This document shows, in pieces, positions 36,605 through 45,886 of a stretch of DNA of 64,000 bases (positions are counted from its first letter, which is position 1; each line of letters opens with the position of its first letter). Origin of the DNA: Phalacrocorax aristotelis (lineage: Eukaryota > Chordata > Aves > Suliformes > Phalacrocoracidae); contig NC_134311.1 of the NCBI RefSeq assembly GCF_949628215.1, forward strand, positions 11,656,582 to 11,720,581, in the 5' to 3' direction. The position numbers and the translations under genes were made by a program. The notes beneath the pieces were generated by a model. That model worked only from the letters and a program-made list of their open reading frames with translations. It was not told where the DNA came from and did not search any database.

Positions 36605-39049
36605 CACCTCATGGGGGACTTCAGCCACCCCGATATTTGTTGGAAAAGCAACACGATGAGCCATGCACAATCCAGAAGGTTCCTGCTGAGCATCGAGAAA
36701 AACCTTTTGATGCAAGTGGTATAGAAGCCAACTAGGCAAGATGTGATGCTCAACCTTACAAAGAAGGGCTGGTTGAGGATGTGAGAGTTGGGGGTACCCT
36801 TGGCTGCAATGCCCATGAGATGGTTGAGTTCAGGCTCCTATGAGGTAGAAACAGGGCTACGAGTTTTGTTACAACCTTGCACTTCAAGAGAGCCTAGTTG
36901 GACCTTTTCAAAGACCTGCTAGAAGGAATCCCATGGGCTGGGCTCTGGAAGTCAGGGGCGTCCAAGAGGGATGGAGAGTATTCAAGGACCACTTCCTCTG
37001 AGTTCAGGATCAGTGCATCCCCAGGAGGAAGATGTCAGGCAGAAGAGCCAGGAGACCCGGAAGGAAGAGCAAAGACCTTCTAGAGAAATTCCAATGTAAG
37101 AAGGAGGTTCACAGTATGCGGAAAAGGGAGTTGGCCACTTGGGAGGAACATAGGAATGTTGTCAGGTTATGCAGAGATGTGACGACAAGGAAGGCCAAGG
37201 CCCACTTGGAATTAAATCCGGCAATGCATGTCAAAAATAACAAGAAGGGCTTCTTTAAATAGACCAGCAGTAAAAGAAAGACTGGGGATGCAGTGGGCCC
37301 GCTGCTGAACAAGGAAGGAGCCCTGTTAATGCAGGATGCAGAGAAGGCAGAGTTACTGAATGCCTTCTTAGCCTTGGTCTTTACTGCTAAGGTTGGCCCT
37401 CAGGCATCTCAGCCCCCAGAGAATGGAGGACAAATCTGGAGAAAGGAAGACTTACCATCAGCTGAGAAGGAGTGGGTCAGAGATCACCTAGGCAAACTGG
37501 ATCCTTGCAGATACGTGGGCCCCGATGGGATGCACCCACGAGTGCAGAGGGAGCTGGTGGATGTTCTTGCTGAGCTACTCCCCATCATCTTTGAAAGGTC
37601 ATGGAGGACAGGAGAGGTGCCTGAGGATTAGAGGAAAGCAAATGTCACTCCAGTCTTCAAAAAGGGCAAGAAGGAGGACCTGGGGAACTATAGGCCAGTC
37701 ATCCTCACCTCCATCCCCAGAAAGGTGATGGAGCAGTTCATTCTGGAGGTCATGTCCAGGCTTGTAGAGGTAAAGAAGATTATCAGAAGTAGTCAACACC
37801 GATTCATCAGGGGAGATCATGCTCGACCAACCTGAGAGCCTTCTACGATGGCATGACTGGCTGGGTCGATGAAGGGAGAGCAGTGGATGTTGTCTATCTT
37901 GACTTCAGTAAGGCATTTGACACTGTCTCCCATAGCATCCTCCCAGGCAAGCTAAGGAAGTGTGGGCTGGATGAGTGGACAGTGAGGTGGACGGAGAAGT
38001 GGCTCAACAACAGAGCTCAGAGGATCGTGATCAATGGAGCAGAGTCTGGATGGAGGCCTGCCACTAGTGGTGACGGCCCAGGGGTCCATGCTGGGTCCAG
38101 TCCTGTTTAGTACATTCACCAATGACCTGGATGATGGGATAGATTGTAACCTCAGCAAGTTTGCTGATGATACCAAGCTGGGAGGAGGGGCTGATACGCC
38201 AGAAGGCTGTGCTGCCATCCAACAAGACCCAGACAGGCTGGAGAGCTGGGCTGAGGGGAACCTCATGAAATTCAACAAGAGCAAGTGCAAGGTCCTGCAC
38301 CTGGGGAGGAACAACCCCACGCACCAGTACAGACTGGGGGCTGAACTACTGGAAAGCGACTCTGTTGAGAAGGACCTCGGAGTGCTTGTGGACAACAAGC
38401 TGACCATGAGCCAGCACTGTGCCCTTGTGGCCAAGAAAGCCAACGGTATCCTGGGATGCATTAAGAGGAGTGTGGCCATCAGGTCGAGGGAGGTTATCCT
38501 CCCCCTCTGCTCTGCCCTAGTGAGACCACTTTGGAGTACTGTGTCCAGTTTTGGGCTCCCTAGTTTAAGAAGGATGTGGAACTGCTTGAGCAAGTCCAGC
38601 GGAGAGCTACCAAGATGATCAGGGGACCGGAGCATCTCCCTTATGAGGAAAGGCTGAGAGACCTGGGTTTGTTCAGCCTGGAGAAGAGAAGACTGAGGGG
38701 GAGTCTCATAAATACCTATAAATATCTGAAGGGTGGGTGTCAGGATGATGGGACTAGGCTCTTTTCAACAGTGCCCAATGACAGGACTGGTAGCAATGGG
38801 CACAAGTTGGAACAGAGGGAGTTCCACTTAAAGATGAGAAATAGTTTCTTTCCTGTGAGGGTGACAGAGCAGTGGCACAGGGTGCCCAGGGAGGCTGTGG
38901 AGTCTCCTTCTCTGGAGACATTCAAAACCTGCTTGGATGCGTTCCTGTGCCCCCTGCTCTGGGTGTGCCTGCTCAAGCAGTGGCGCTGGACAAGATGATC
39001 TCCAGAGGTCCCTTCCAAACCCTGCCATTCTGTGATTATGTGAATGAAC
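36605..39049 (+). mobile_element. CR1 LINE, 5'-truncated, with 3' tail, sense
   Basis: A 2.44-kb sense CR1 from the endonuclease C-terminus ([10 protein letters not shown] at 36605) through the RT to a 3' tail (CTGCCATTCTGTGATTATGTG, ending near 39049). It has all regions expected after 5' truncation and a complete 3' end, so it is an independent insertion. Disruptions are few compared with neighbouring copies: a stop near 37628 and frameshifts near 37800, 38080 and 38590. This makes it one of the younger CR1s here. It sits inside or beside antisense CR1 material on both sides. Confidence 0.93.
37293..38998 (+). pseudogene. CR1 ORF2 reverse transcriptase, few disruptions
   Basis: Reverse transcriptase portion of CR1 ORF2 in four overlapping open pieces. 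37293-37631 holds the fingers (YVGPDGMHPRV) and ends at a stop where related copies have Trp. 37853-38110 holds palm motif A (VDVVYLDFSKAFDTVSH). 38034-38618 holds [11 protein letters not shown] (motif B region) and an intact catalytic FADDTKL at 38160-38180, then the thumb. 38576-38998 holds the C-terminal region ([14 protein letters not shown]). Both catalytic aspartates are kept, but the frame changes at about 37.8, 38.08 and 38.59 kb prevent one product. Longest uninterrupted stretch: 194 codons. Confidence 0.9.
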
Positions 39050-39190
39050 CCCCCATAATCCATGAACAAGCAGTGTATAGCCTGCTGAGCCACCTGGACA
39101 CTCACACATCTCTGGGGCAGGATGGGATCCACACAAGAGTACTGAGGGAGCTGGTGGAGGAGCTTGCCAAGATACTCTACGTGATTTATC
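39050..39190 (+). mobile_element. CR1 RT fragment, sense
   Basis: About 140 bp of sense CR1 RT fingers (LLSHLDTHTSLGQDGIHTRVL) immediately after the tail of the preceding CR1, with no 3' end of its own. It stops at the 20-bp tandem duplication at 39181-39220, where antisense CR1 begins. Confidence 0.82.
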
Positions 39191-39220
39191 ATTAGTTCTG
39201 GTTATTTATCATTAGTTCTG
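39181..39220. repeat. 20-bp tandem duplication at a CR1/CR1 junction
   Basis: GTGATTTATCATTAGTTCTG (39181-39200) is repeated at 39201-39220 with one change (G to T at the third base). It lies exactly at the switch from sense to antisense CR1. It may be a repair footprint. Confidence 0.9.
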
Positions 39221-39534
39221 CCTTCCACTCCAAGGCAGAGCTCGATGCATTCCAGTTGCTCCCTCCCATAAAGAGCAACTTCCCCACCTTGCCTTGCTGG
39301 TCTGTCTTTCCTGAAAAGCCTGTAGCCATCCATGACCACATTCCAGTCATGCAAGCCATCCCACCATGTCTCTGTGATTGCAATGAGATCATGGCCCTGC
39401 AACCGCACACAGACCTCTAGTTCCTCCCGTTTATTCCCCATGCTGCATGCATTGGTGTACAGGCATTTCAGAAAGGTGCCTGAGCATACAGGTATCACTG
39501 GAGCGGTGTACAAGGACCCACTGTAGCCATGCAA
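39202..39534 (-). pseudogene. CR1 ORF2 N-terminus: APE-type endonuclease fragment
   Basis: The first third of the CR1 endonuclease, which nicks the target DNA. Motifs seen: KCLYTNACSMGNKREELEV (N-terminal block with the metal-site Asn) and AITETWWDG (with the catalytic Glu). It ends at 39202, before the Asp and His catalytic blocks, because the element is cut at 39193. It lies downstream of ORF1 in a different frame, as expected for CR1. Confidence 0.85.
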
Positions 39535-39677
39535 AGCCTTGAGGTGGTTGGTCTCTGGTTGCTTTTGTATGAAGCCACTACAACACCTTTATCACTGCTC
39601 AGGTTGTCCTGTCTTATTCCCCCATAGTGTGTGATGGCATTAGCATTGCCAGTTTGTCCCCCTCCCCCCAGGTTCCT

Positions 39678-40886
39678 CAGTTTAAAGCCCTCCTCATCAA
39701 GTTTGCCAGCCTGCTGCCAAAGATTCCCTTGCCCTGTCCTGACAGGTGGAGTCCATCCCTCCCTAGCAGCCTATGGTTGCTGAAGAGCATCCCATTATCA
39801 TAAAAACCAAAACCCTCACGTCAACACACAGCCACGTAACCAGGAGCTGATTTGCATTATTTTCCTATTTCTAGTCACCCGTTTTTCTCCAACAGGTAGT
39901 ACAGAGGAGAAGATAACTTGGGCACCAATATTTTTCACTTGCTTTCCCAGAGCTTTATAGTCTTGCTTAGTTCTGCTCAGACTCTGGCTTGCAGCACCAT
40001 GTGTGCCCACATGGAAGAGTAGCAAAAGAAAGTAATCAGTGCTTTTGACAAGTTGTGGCACCCTCTCAATGATGTCTCAGATCTTAGCTCCCAGAAGACA
40101 ACAAATCTCTTGGGACTCCCTGTCAGGTTGGCAGATGGGTGCCTCAGCGCCTTTTAACAGAGAGCCACCCACTACAAGCACTCGTCTCTTCTTTCTGTGG
40201 TATCTACTCTGTGCTGCTGGTACAGTTGCACCTTGTGGACCTTGCTTGTGGGTGTCTGCAGTTGCTAAAGCTACAAATCTGTTGGTGGTGGTGATACTGG
40301 GAGGTGGGGGCTGAGGCAGAGCCCTGCTTCTGTGGGTCACCGGGGTCCAAGGTGGCTCTTCCTTCTCAGTTGTTTCTGCTACAGAAGTGTGGTTCTGGGG
40401 CTGCCTATCTATCTCTGCCTCAGTCCTACTAATATCACTCAGCCTTCTAACTGTCTCCTACAACTCAGCCATGTGGCGCAGCATATCATTGACCTGTGCA
40501 CGCCTTGTGCAGATACTTACCTTCTCAGCAGGCAAGGGGTTGAGGCACACATTGCAACCTACCATCTGTACTGAAGCCTCCAGCTCCGTCTGGATGGATG
40601 TGTGAGACCTCTCTGAGGCTTTCTCCATGATAAAGCTGGTATCTGCTCTGCGGCAAGTGCTCACCATCCTATCCTGGCAGAGACTGAGAGAACTTCCCGG
40701 GCTGCGGGCGTACAAGCCGGATGCAGCACCCTCCCTGCTCACCCTGGCTGATGCGCCATGCCCTGTGTAAACTGCCATGCTACTCCCTGGCTGACGTGCC
40801 ATACCCTGTTTGCCCATCCTGGTTTCATGCTCCTGGTCGCTCGCACTCCCTGAGTCCTTTAAATCTCCCACGGTTTCTTGAGGCAA
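39678..40886 (-). pseudogene. CR1 ORF1 (zinc-finger/esterase protein), full frame with three stops
   Basis: ORF1 of CR1 encodes an RNA-binding protein with an N-terminal Cys-rich motif and a SGNH-type esterase domain that assists retrotransposition. Here the frame is kept for 402 codons from Met at 40886 to a TGA at 39678, with no frameshift and three internal stops (codons at 40458, 40077, 39816). At least the last two look like CGA-to-TGA CpG decay. Visible motifs: CNVCLNPLP before the first stop; VLVVGGSLLKG (esterase Ser block, GDSL-like with Gly in place of Asp) before the second; LLLFHVGTHGAA after it; and GRDGLHLS (catalytic Asp-His block, near 39750-39771) after the third. Start choice is the most upstream Met in frame; the true start may differ. 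Confidence 0.85.
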
Positions 40887-41010
40887 CGCCCAGGCAGCGA
40901 GAGCTGCTGGGACCTGTCGCGGTGCTGTGCACTTCCTCGGGCTTCCCTGGCTCCAAGAACCCCCTTGTCCACCCCAATCCAGTGCCCGGCTGCGGGACTT
41001 ACTGTTGCTG

Positions 41011-41766
41011 CTGCTGCGTTAGTCACCAACTGCTCCTCGTCCCTGCCTTCCATCTCAGGGGACTGAATACCCTGGGGATAGCTGGTCTGATGGTTAAAGA
41101 CTGAGGCAAACAAGGCATTTGCCTCAGCCTTTTCTTCATCCTCAGTGGCAATGTTCCCCTCTGCATCCAACAGAGGATGGAGGTTTTCCTTGGCTCTCTT
41201 TTTGTTGTTAATATATTTGTAAAAACAATTTTTCTTATCCCTTACAGCAGTGGCCAGGTTGAGTTCTATCTGGGCTTTTGCTTGTCTAACTTTGTCCCTG
41301 CAAGACCCAACGAGGTCTCTGTACTCTTCTTGTGTGCCCTGGCCCCTCTTCCAATAGCAGTAAACTTTTTTTCCTGAGTGTCAGCAGAAGTTCCCTGTTC
41401 AGCCAGGCTGATCGTCTTCCCCACAGGTTCATCTTGCAGCACTTGGGGACAGCCTGCTCCTGTGCCTGCAAGACTTCCTTCCTGAAAAAAAGCCCAGCCT
41501 TCCTGGCATCCCTTGCCGTTCAGCACTGCCTCCCAAGGGATCCTCCCACTCAGTGCCCTGAAGAGGCCAAAGTCTGCCCTCTGGAAGTCCATGGTAGTGG
41601 TTCTGCTGACCCCCCTTCTTACTTCACCAAGAATCGTGAACTCAGTCACATCATGGTTGCTAAGTCCAAGACAGCCTCTGACCACCACATCTCCCACCAG
41701 TCCTTCTCTGTTCGTGAACAGAAGGTCAAGTGAGGTACCTCCCCTGGTAGGCTTCCTGACCAGGGA
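41011..41766 (-). mobile_element. CR1 fragment (endonuclease C-terminus to RT N-terminus), antisense
   Basis: A second antisense CR1 piece, out of order relative to the one before it, so from a different copy. From 41766 downwards it encodes the endonuclease C-terminus (LLFTNREGLVGDVVV, then LSNHDV where active copies have S-D-H) and reaches the start of RT (ATEDEEKAE..ALFASVFN at about 41100). It lacks both the element 5' end and 3' end. At 41766/41767 it abuts, head to head, the first base of the SINE tRNA head, and no CR1 sequence resumes beyond the SINE. Confidence 0.87.
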
Positions 41767-41840
41767 GTTTCTGTGGTGCAATTGGTTAGCATGTTCGGCT
41801 GTTAACCAAAAGGCTGGTGGTTCAAGCCCACCCAGGGATG
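41767..41840 (+). pseudogene. tRNA-Asn(GTT)-derived sequence
   Basis: A 74-nt match to the vertebrate tRNA-Asn pattern: GTTTCTGTGG start, TTCGGCTGTTAACC anticodon arm with GTT anticodon, and GGTTCAAGCCCACC T-arm. About nine positions differ from the usual gene and most are C-to-T or G-to-A at former CpG sites. The acceptor stem still pairs, but with three G-T wobbles (1-72, 3-70, 4-69). A and B box promoter elements (TGGTGCAATTGG and GGTTCAAGCCC) are recognisable. The decay pattern and CR1 tail argue for a SINE head and not an active tRNA gene. Confidence 0.85.
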
Positions 41841-41922
41841 GGTTCCCCTTTCCTTGACTGTGGCAGGGGGGATGGAACTAGATGACCTTTTCAGGTCCCT
41901 TCCAACATGAACCATTCTGTAA
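41767..41922 (+). mobile_element. tRNA-Asn-headed SINE with CR1 3' tail
   Basis: A composite of about 156 bp. Bases 41767-41840 are a 74-nt tRNA-Asn-like head. A short linker (about 41841-41869) follows. Then comes a CR1 3' end, GATGGAACTAGATGACC..TTTTCAGGTCCCTTCC..AACCATTCTGTAA. This is the classic architecture of a short interspersed element: an internal RNA polymerase III promoter in front, and behind it a tail copied from the partner LINE so that LINE machinery mobilises it. From memory, CR1-tailed SINEs of birds such as TguSINE1 have a tRNA-Ile head; an Asn head would be a different lineage. Only one copy is in the window, so a chance chimera is possible. Confidence 0.8.
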
Positions 41923-42527
41923 AAAGAGGAGGCTCTTTAGTCCCCTCAGCAAAGGCCAAAGAAGGAAAGCAAACTGAGGCAAGTGAGCTCTGTTCTCTGA
42001 ATGGGCATGGGTGTTTCATAGTACTAGTCTCTTAGAGAAAAAGAAAGCAATTATTTAAAAACCAAATTGTTTTCTGGAGGTATTTTGTGGAAAACCAAAG
42101 TTCCTTGAAGAGCGTCAAGTTAAACACTCCAAAGTTAAATCCTAAGACACGCATTTCATTTTCTGCAAATCTTACCAATAAAAGCTTTTGTTCTTAATAT
42201 GATAACATGGATTTCTGCTAACTGCTAGTGTGTCCTATCCGGCCATTCTCCTCCCATGGTATGATTAGTAACAAGCAGAGGAAAGGCAGACTTTAGAAGA
42301 TATTTGAAAAGAAGGTAAATTATAGTCAGGAGAAGACGAAATACTCTTCTGTGCATCAGTAATGTATAATAAGAATGCATACAGCAAAAAAATATAGTCT
42401 TGTCTCAGGTAGGGTCAGTTTAAGAAATACATTTTGGGAGATCTTGTGCAAACAATGGAAACAAGTTTTTTGGTTTTCTAGACTTAAGTTTAATAACTTT
42501 CTAACACAAAAAACTATGAAGAATTAA
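41923..42527. other. Non-coding spacer
   Basis: About 600 bp between the SINE and the next CR1. No recognisable element; an A-rich start follows the SINE tail. Confidence 0.5.
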
Positions 42528-45228
42528 TGGGCCTGTTTAGGCCCCTCTGCAGCCTGATGAGACCCACCTGTCCCAATGGGCAAAATGCTTCTGGGCTCCT
42601 AAGCTGCCAGGACTGAGAGGGTTTTAAACTAGAGTCGATGGGGGAAGGGGGTACCAACAGGAGAGCTGAAGGTAGACCAAAGGTTGGCATGGCATCACCT
42701 GAGGGTGGCAATACTAATGGGAGCATTGATGCTGCTTGAGGGAACACTTGAGGGCTTAGGAAGAAATCTGAAGTGCTTGTACACCAACACACGCAGTATG
42801 AGAAGCAAACAGGATGAACCGAAAGTGTTGGTCTGTTTCCAGAGCTTTGGTCATTGGTATTAGCAGACTTTGTAGAATGAGTCCCGTGATTAGGGTGCTG
42901 GAAGCATGGAGGGATACAAGCTTTTCAGGAGGGATAGGCAGGGCAGGAGAGGTGGAGGAGTTGCACTGTATGTAAGGGAGAGGTTTGGCTGTACAGCCCT
43001 TAAATTAGCAATGATGTGGTTAAGAGCCTCTGGGTGAGGATTAGGGCGATGGAAAACAAAGGACATGTCATACTGCGTGTCTACTGCTGATCGCCCAGCC
43101 AGGATGAGTTATTCTACAGGCAGTTAGAAGAAATATCTGAATTGGTAGCCCTTGTCCTTATGGAGATTTCTGCTTCCCAGACATCAGCTGGGAATAACAT
43201 TTGCTGTGACAAGCACATCTGGGAAATTTACTTTGTTGAAGTATCACAAGTACTCAGTGAGGCAACTAAGAAAGATGCACTTGTAGACTTACTTGTCAAT
43301 AAAGAAGGACTCATGGGGGATGTGATGGTAGGTGGCTCTCTTGGCCAGAGTGATCACAACATGATTGAGTTTAAAATTTTCAGTGTAATGAGAAAAAAAT
43401 TCAGCCGAGTTGCTACCCTGGATTTCAAGAGAGCAAACTTTAAGTTGTTCAGGGAGCTACATAGCTGTGTCCCCCGGGAATCTGCCTGTGAGGGCTTAGG
43501 AGTCCATGACTTCTGGTCAGTTTTTAAGAATCACCTCTTAAAACCACAGGAGGTGTTGTAAGTCAAGCAAACAGGGCAGAAGACCAGCTGGTTGAACAGG
43601 GAACTCCTCATGGAGCTCAAGAGGAAGAAGAAATTCTGCAATCTCTGGAAACAAGGTCAGGTTTTGCAGGAAGGTCACAGGGCTGTGGTTTGCATATCAA
43701 GGGAGAAGACATGAAAGCCTGAAGTTGAACTGGAGTTGAAACTGTCCAGAGTTGTATCAGACAAAAAGAAAGGCTTTTTAAAGTACATTAATAGCAAGAG
43801 AAGGTCCAAGGAAAACCTTGGACAAATACTTTTTGAAGACGGTCACCTGGCAAATAGGGATGAAGAAAAAAATGGAATAATTCAATGGGGTTTTTGCCTC
43901 AGTGTTTAATAATACCAATAGACCTTGGGCCACCTCGTCCTTTGAGTTGGAGGACCATGACTGCAGGAACAGTGACTCTCCATTTGTGGTCACTGAAATT
44001 CTACTAGGTACCAGTTGTACTGATTGACTGTTCACAAGTCCATGGGCCTGATGGGATTCACCCGAGAGTACTCAAGGAGCTAATGGATGTTACAGCAGGA
44101 CCCCTCTTGATCTTATACCAAAGGTCTTGGAAGTCTGTGGATGTTCCTGCTAGCGGACGTTATTCCAATTTGCAAGAAGAGCATGAGGAAGGACCCAAGA
44201 AACTACAGATCTGTCAGTCTAACCTCAGTTCCTGGAAAAATTATGGAGAAGTTCATATTGGGTACTACTGAAAAGCATTTAAAGAACAATGTAATCATCA
44301 GGCACAGCCAACATGGCCTCACAAATGAAAAGCCTTGCGTAACTAATTTGATATCCTTCTATGATAAGGTCAGCTGCCTCATGGATGAAGGGAAGGCAGT
44401 GGATATAGATTTCTGTATTTTAGTAAGTCTTTTGATGCTGTCCCTCACAGCATCCTTCTGGACAAGTTGTCCAACTGTGACATGAGCAGATACACAGTGC
44501 GCTGGGTGAAGAACTGGCTGAAGGGCAGAGCACAAAGAGTTGCAGTGAATGGGGCTGCATCTGGCTGGTAACTGGTCACCAGTGGTGTTCCTCAAGGCTC
44601 AATCCTAGGGCCAGTTTTGTTCAATATTCTTATCAATGACTGGGATGCAGGAGCTGAACGCACCATTAGCAAGTGTGCTGATGATACCAAACTGGGAGGT
44701 GCTGTTGAATCTCTTGAGGGACGAAAGGCCTTGCAGAGGGATCTAGGTAGGTTGGAGCACTGGGCAATCATCAGTGGCATGAAATTTAACAAGAACAAAT
44801 GCTAGACTCTACACGTGGGATGGAGTAATGCCAGACACAAGTACAGACTGGGAGAGGAGTGGCTGGAGAGCAGCCCTGCAGAAAGGGATCTGGAGGTGCT
44901 GGTCAACAGCAGGCTCAGTATGAGTCAGCGGTGTGCCCTGGCATCCAGGAAGGCAAACTGCTCCCTGGGGAGCATCAAACACAGCATAACCAGCCGGTCA
45001 AAAGAGGTGATTATCCCGCTGTATTCACTGTTGGTGTGGCCTCACACTGAGTGCTGTGTGCAGTTCTGGGCCGCACAATTTTAAAAGGGTGTTAAGGTCC
45101 TTGAAAGTGTCCAGAGGAAGGCAGCAAAGGTGGTGAAAGGGCTGGAAGGCATGCCTTGTGAGGAGCAGCTGAGGACTCTGTGTTTGTTAAGTGTGGAGAA
45201 AAGGAGGCTGAGGAGTGACCTTATTGCT
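42528..45228 (+). mobile_element. CR1 LINE, 5'- and 3'-truncated, sense
   Basis: A 2.7-kb sense CR1. It begins in the last codons of ORF1 (GACCCACCTGTCCCAATGG at about 42560), then carries the whole endonuclease and RT. It ends abruptly at 45228 in the thumb/C-terminal region without the CR1 3' end or tail. From 44645 to 45228 it matches the antisense copy at 6986-7571 nearly perfectly. The missing 3' end requires a later deletion, because reverse transcription starts at the 3' end. Confidence 0.92.
42750..45228 (+). pseudogene. CR1 ORF2 with shared nonsense codon
   Basis: Endonuclease and RT of CR1 in several frames. Visible blocks: CLYTNTRSMRSKQDE (endonuclease start, about 42775), GSLGQSDHNMIEF (intact S-D-H block, about 43334-43372), GPRKLQICQS/KSMRKDPRNYRSVSLTSVPGK (fingers, about 44150-44240), [11 protein letters not shown] (motif C with Cys for Phe but both Asp kept, 44680-44685), then a TAG at 44803-44805 where related copies read Arg, followed by a clean 89-codon thumb piece. 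The same TAG is in the 7.4-kb copy. Several frameshifts between 43.5 and 44.6 kb make it non-functional. Confidence 0.88.
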
Positions 45229-45886
45229 TCAGTAAGTGTTGAAAATCTACAATCCTTGATAACATTTTCTTTAAAATACATGTTTTTAATATTGGGCATT
45301 CTCTCCAGGTAACTTTCATAAGAAAACAAAGTAGTAGAAAGAGCTTGTACCAGTTTTCAGGAGCATGTGAAGAAAAAGTTCCTTTAATGAATACTTACAA
45401 GTGATGTTTAAAATAATACAATCAGATAAGAAAACAAGCATCTTTCCCCAGCAGTCTCAAAAACACTTGAAACTTTTCTGCTTTTCAGAGGGCTTTTAGC
45501 TCTTACTTTTGATGTGATTATTGTTATTAGCAAGTATTTTGGAGGAAATCTTTTAGCAAATGCATCTGAGCAATTATTGCCTTTCCTAAACAGAACCATG
45601 TGAAACAGAATCAATGTTTATATGTCACACTGAAAAATCTGCAAAACATCCTTACATGGGATTCAGAGTTAGTAATGCAAATATTGAGACAGAAAAAAAA
45701 TTTATAGGAAAACTAAGATAATTATCTTTCTCTACTATAAGTTTCATTAAAAATAAAATAAAGCAAGCTAAGAAAATGTATTTCTTTTCATTCTTTAGTA
45801 TATTAAATTTATTCTTGCACATAACAAAATAGTCAGGTAATTTGTCTTGTTGTTTTTGGTTTTGGTTTCAATTCTAGCCTTAGAAG
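45229..45886. other. AT-rich non-coding spacer
   Basis: About 660 bp of AT-rich DNA between two oppositely oriented CR1s. No element recognised. Confidence 0.5.

Larger units (their letters stand above)
39193..41010 (-). mobile_element. CR1 5' portion (5'UTR, ORF1, ORF2 start), 3'-truncated, antisense
   Basis: An antisense CR1 piece containing the part most copies lack. From high to low coordinates: a GC-rich 5' untranslated segment (about 41010-40887), ORF1 (40886-39678), and the start of ORF2 with the endonuclease N-terminus (to about 39202). The rest of ORF2 and the 3' tail are absent at 39193. A LINE with its 5' end but without its 3' end cannot arise from simple target-primed insertion, so a later rearrangement is implied. 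The fragment at 36311-36603 could be its displaced 3' end. The boundary with the next antisense piece near 41010 is approximate. Confidence 0.88.

Noticed and set aside
41767..41840. Functional tRNA-Asn gene
   Set aside because: Several positions have decayed at CpG sites, three acceptor-stem pairs are wobbles, and a CR1 tail follows in place of a T-run terminator; a SINE head fits better.
45226..45240. TTCAGTAAGTG at the CR1 break as a splice donor
   Set aside because: It lacks the invariant GT directly after AG in consensus position, and no exon is supported.
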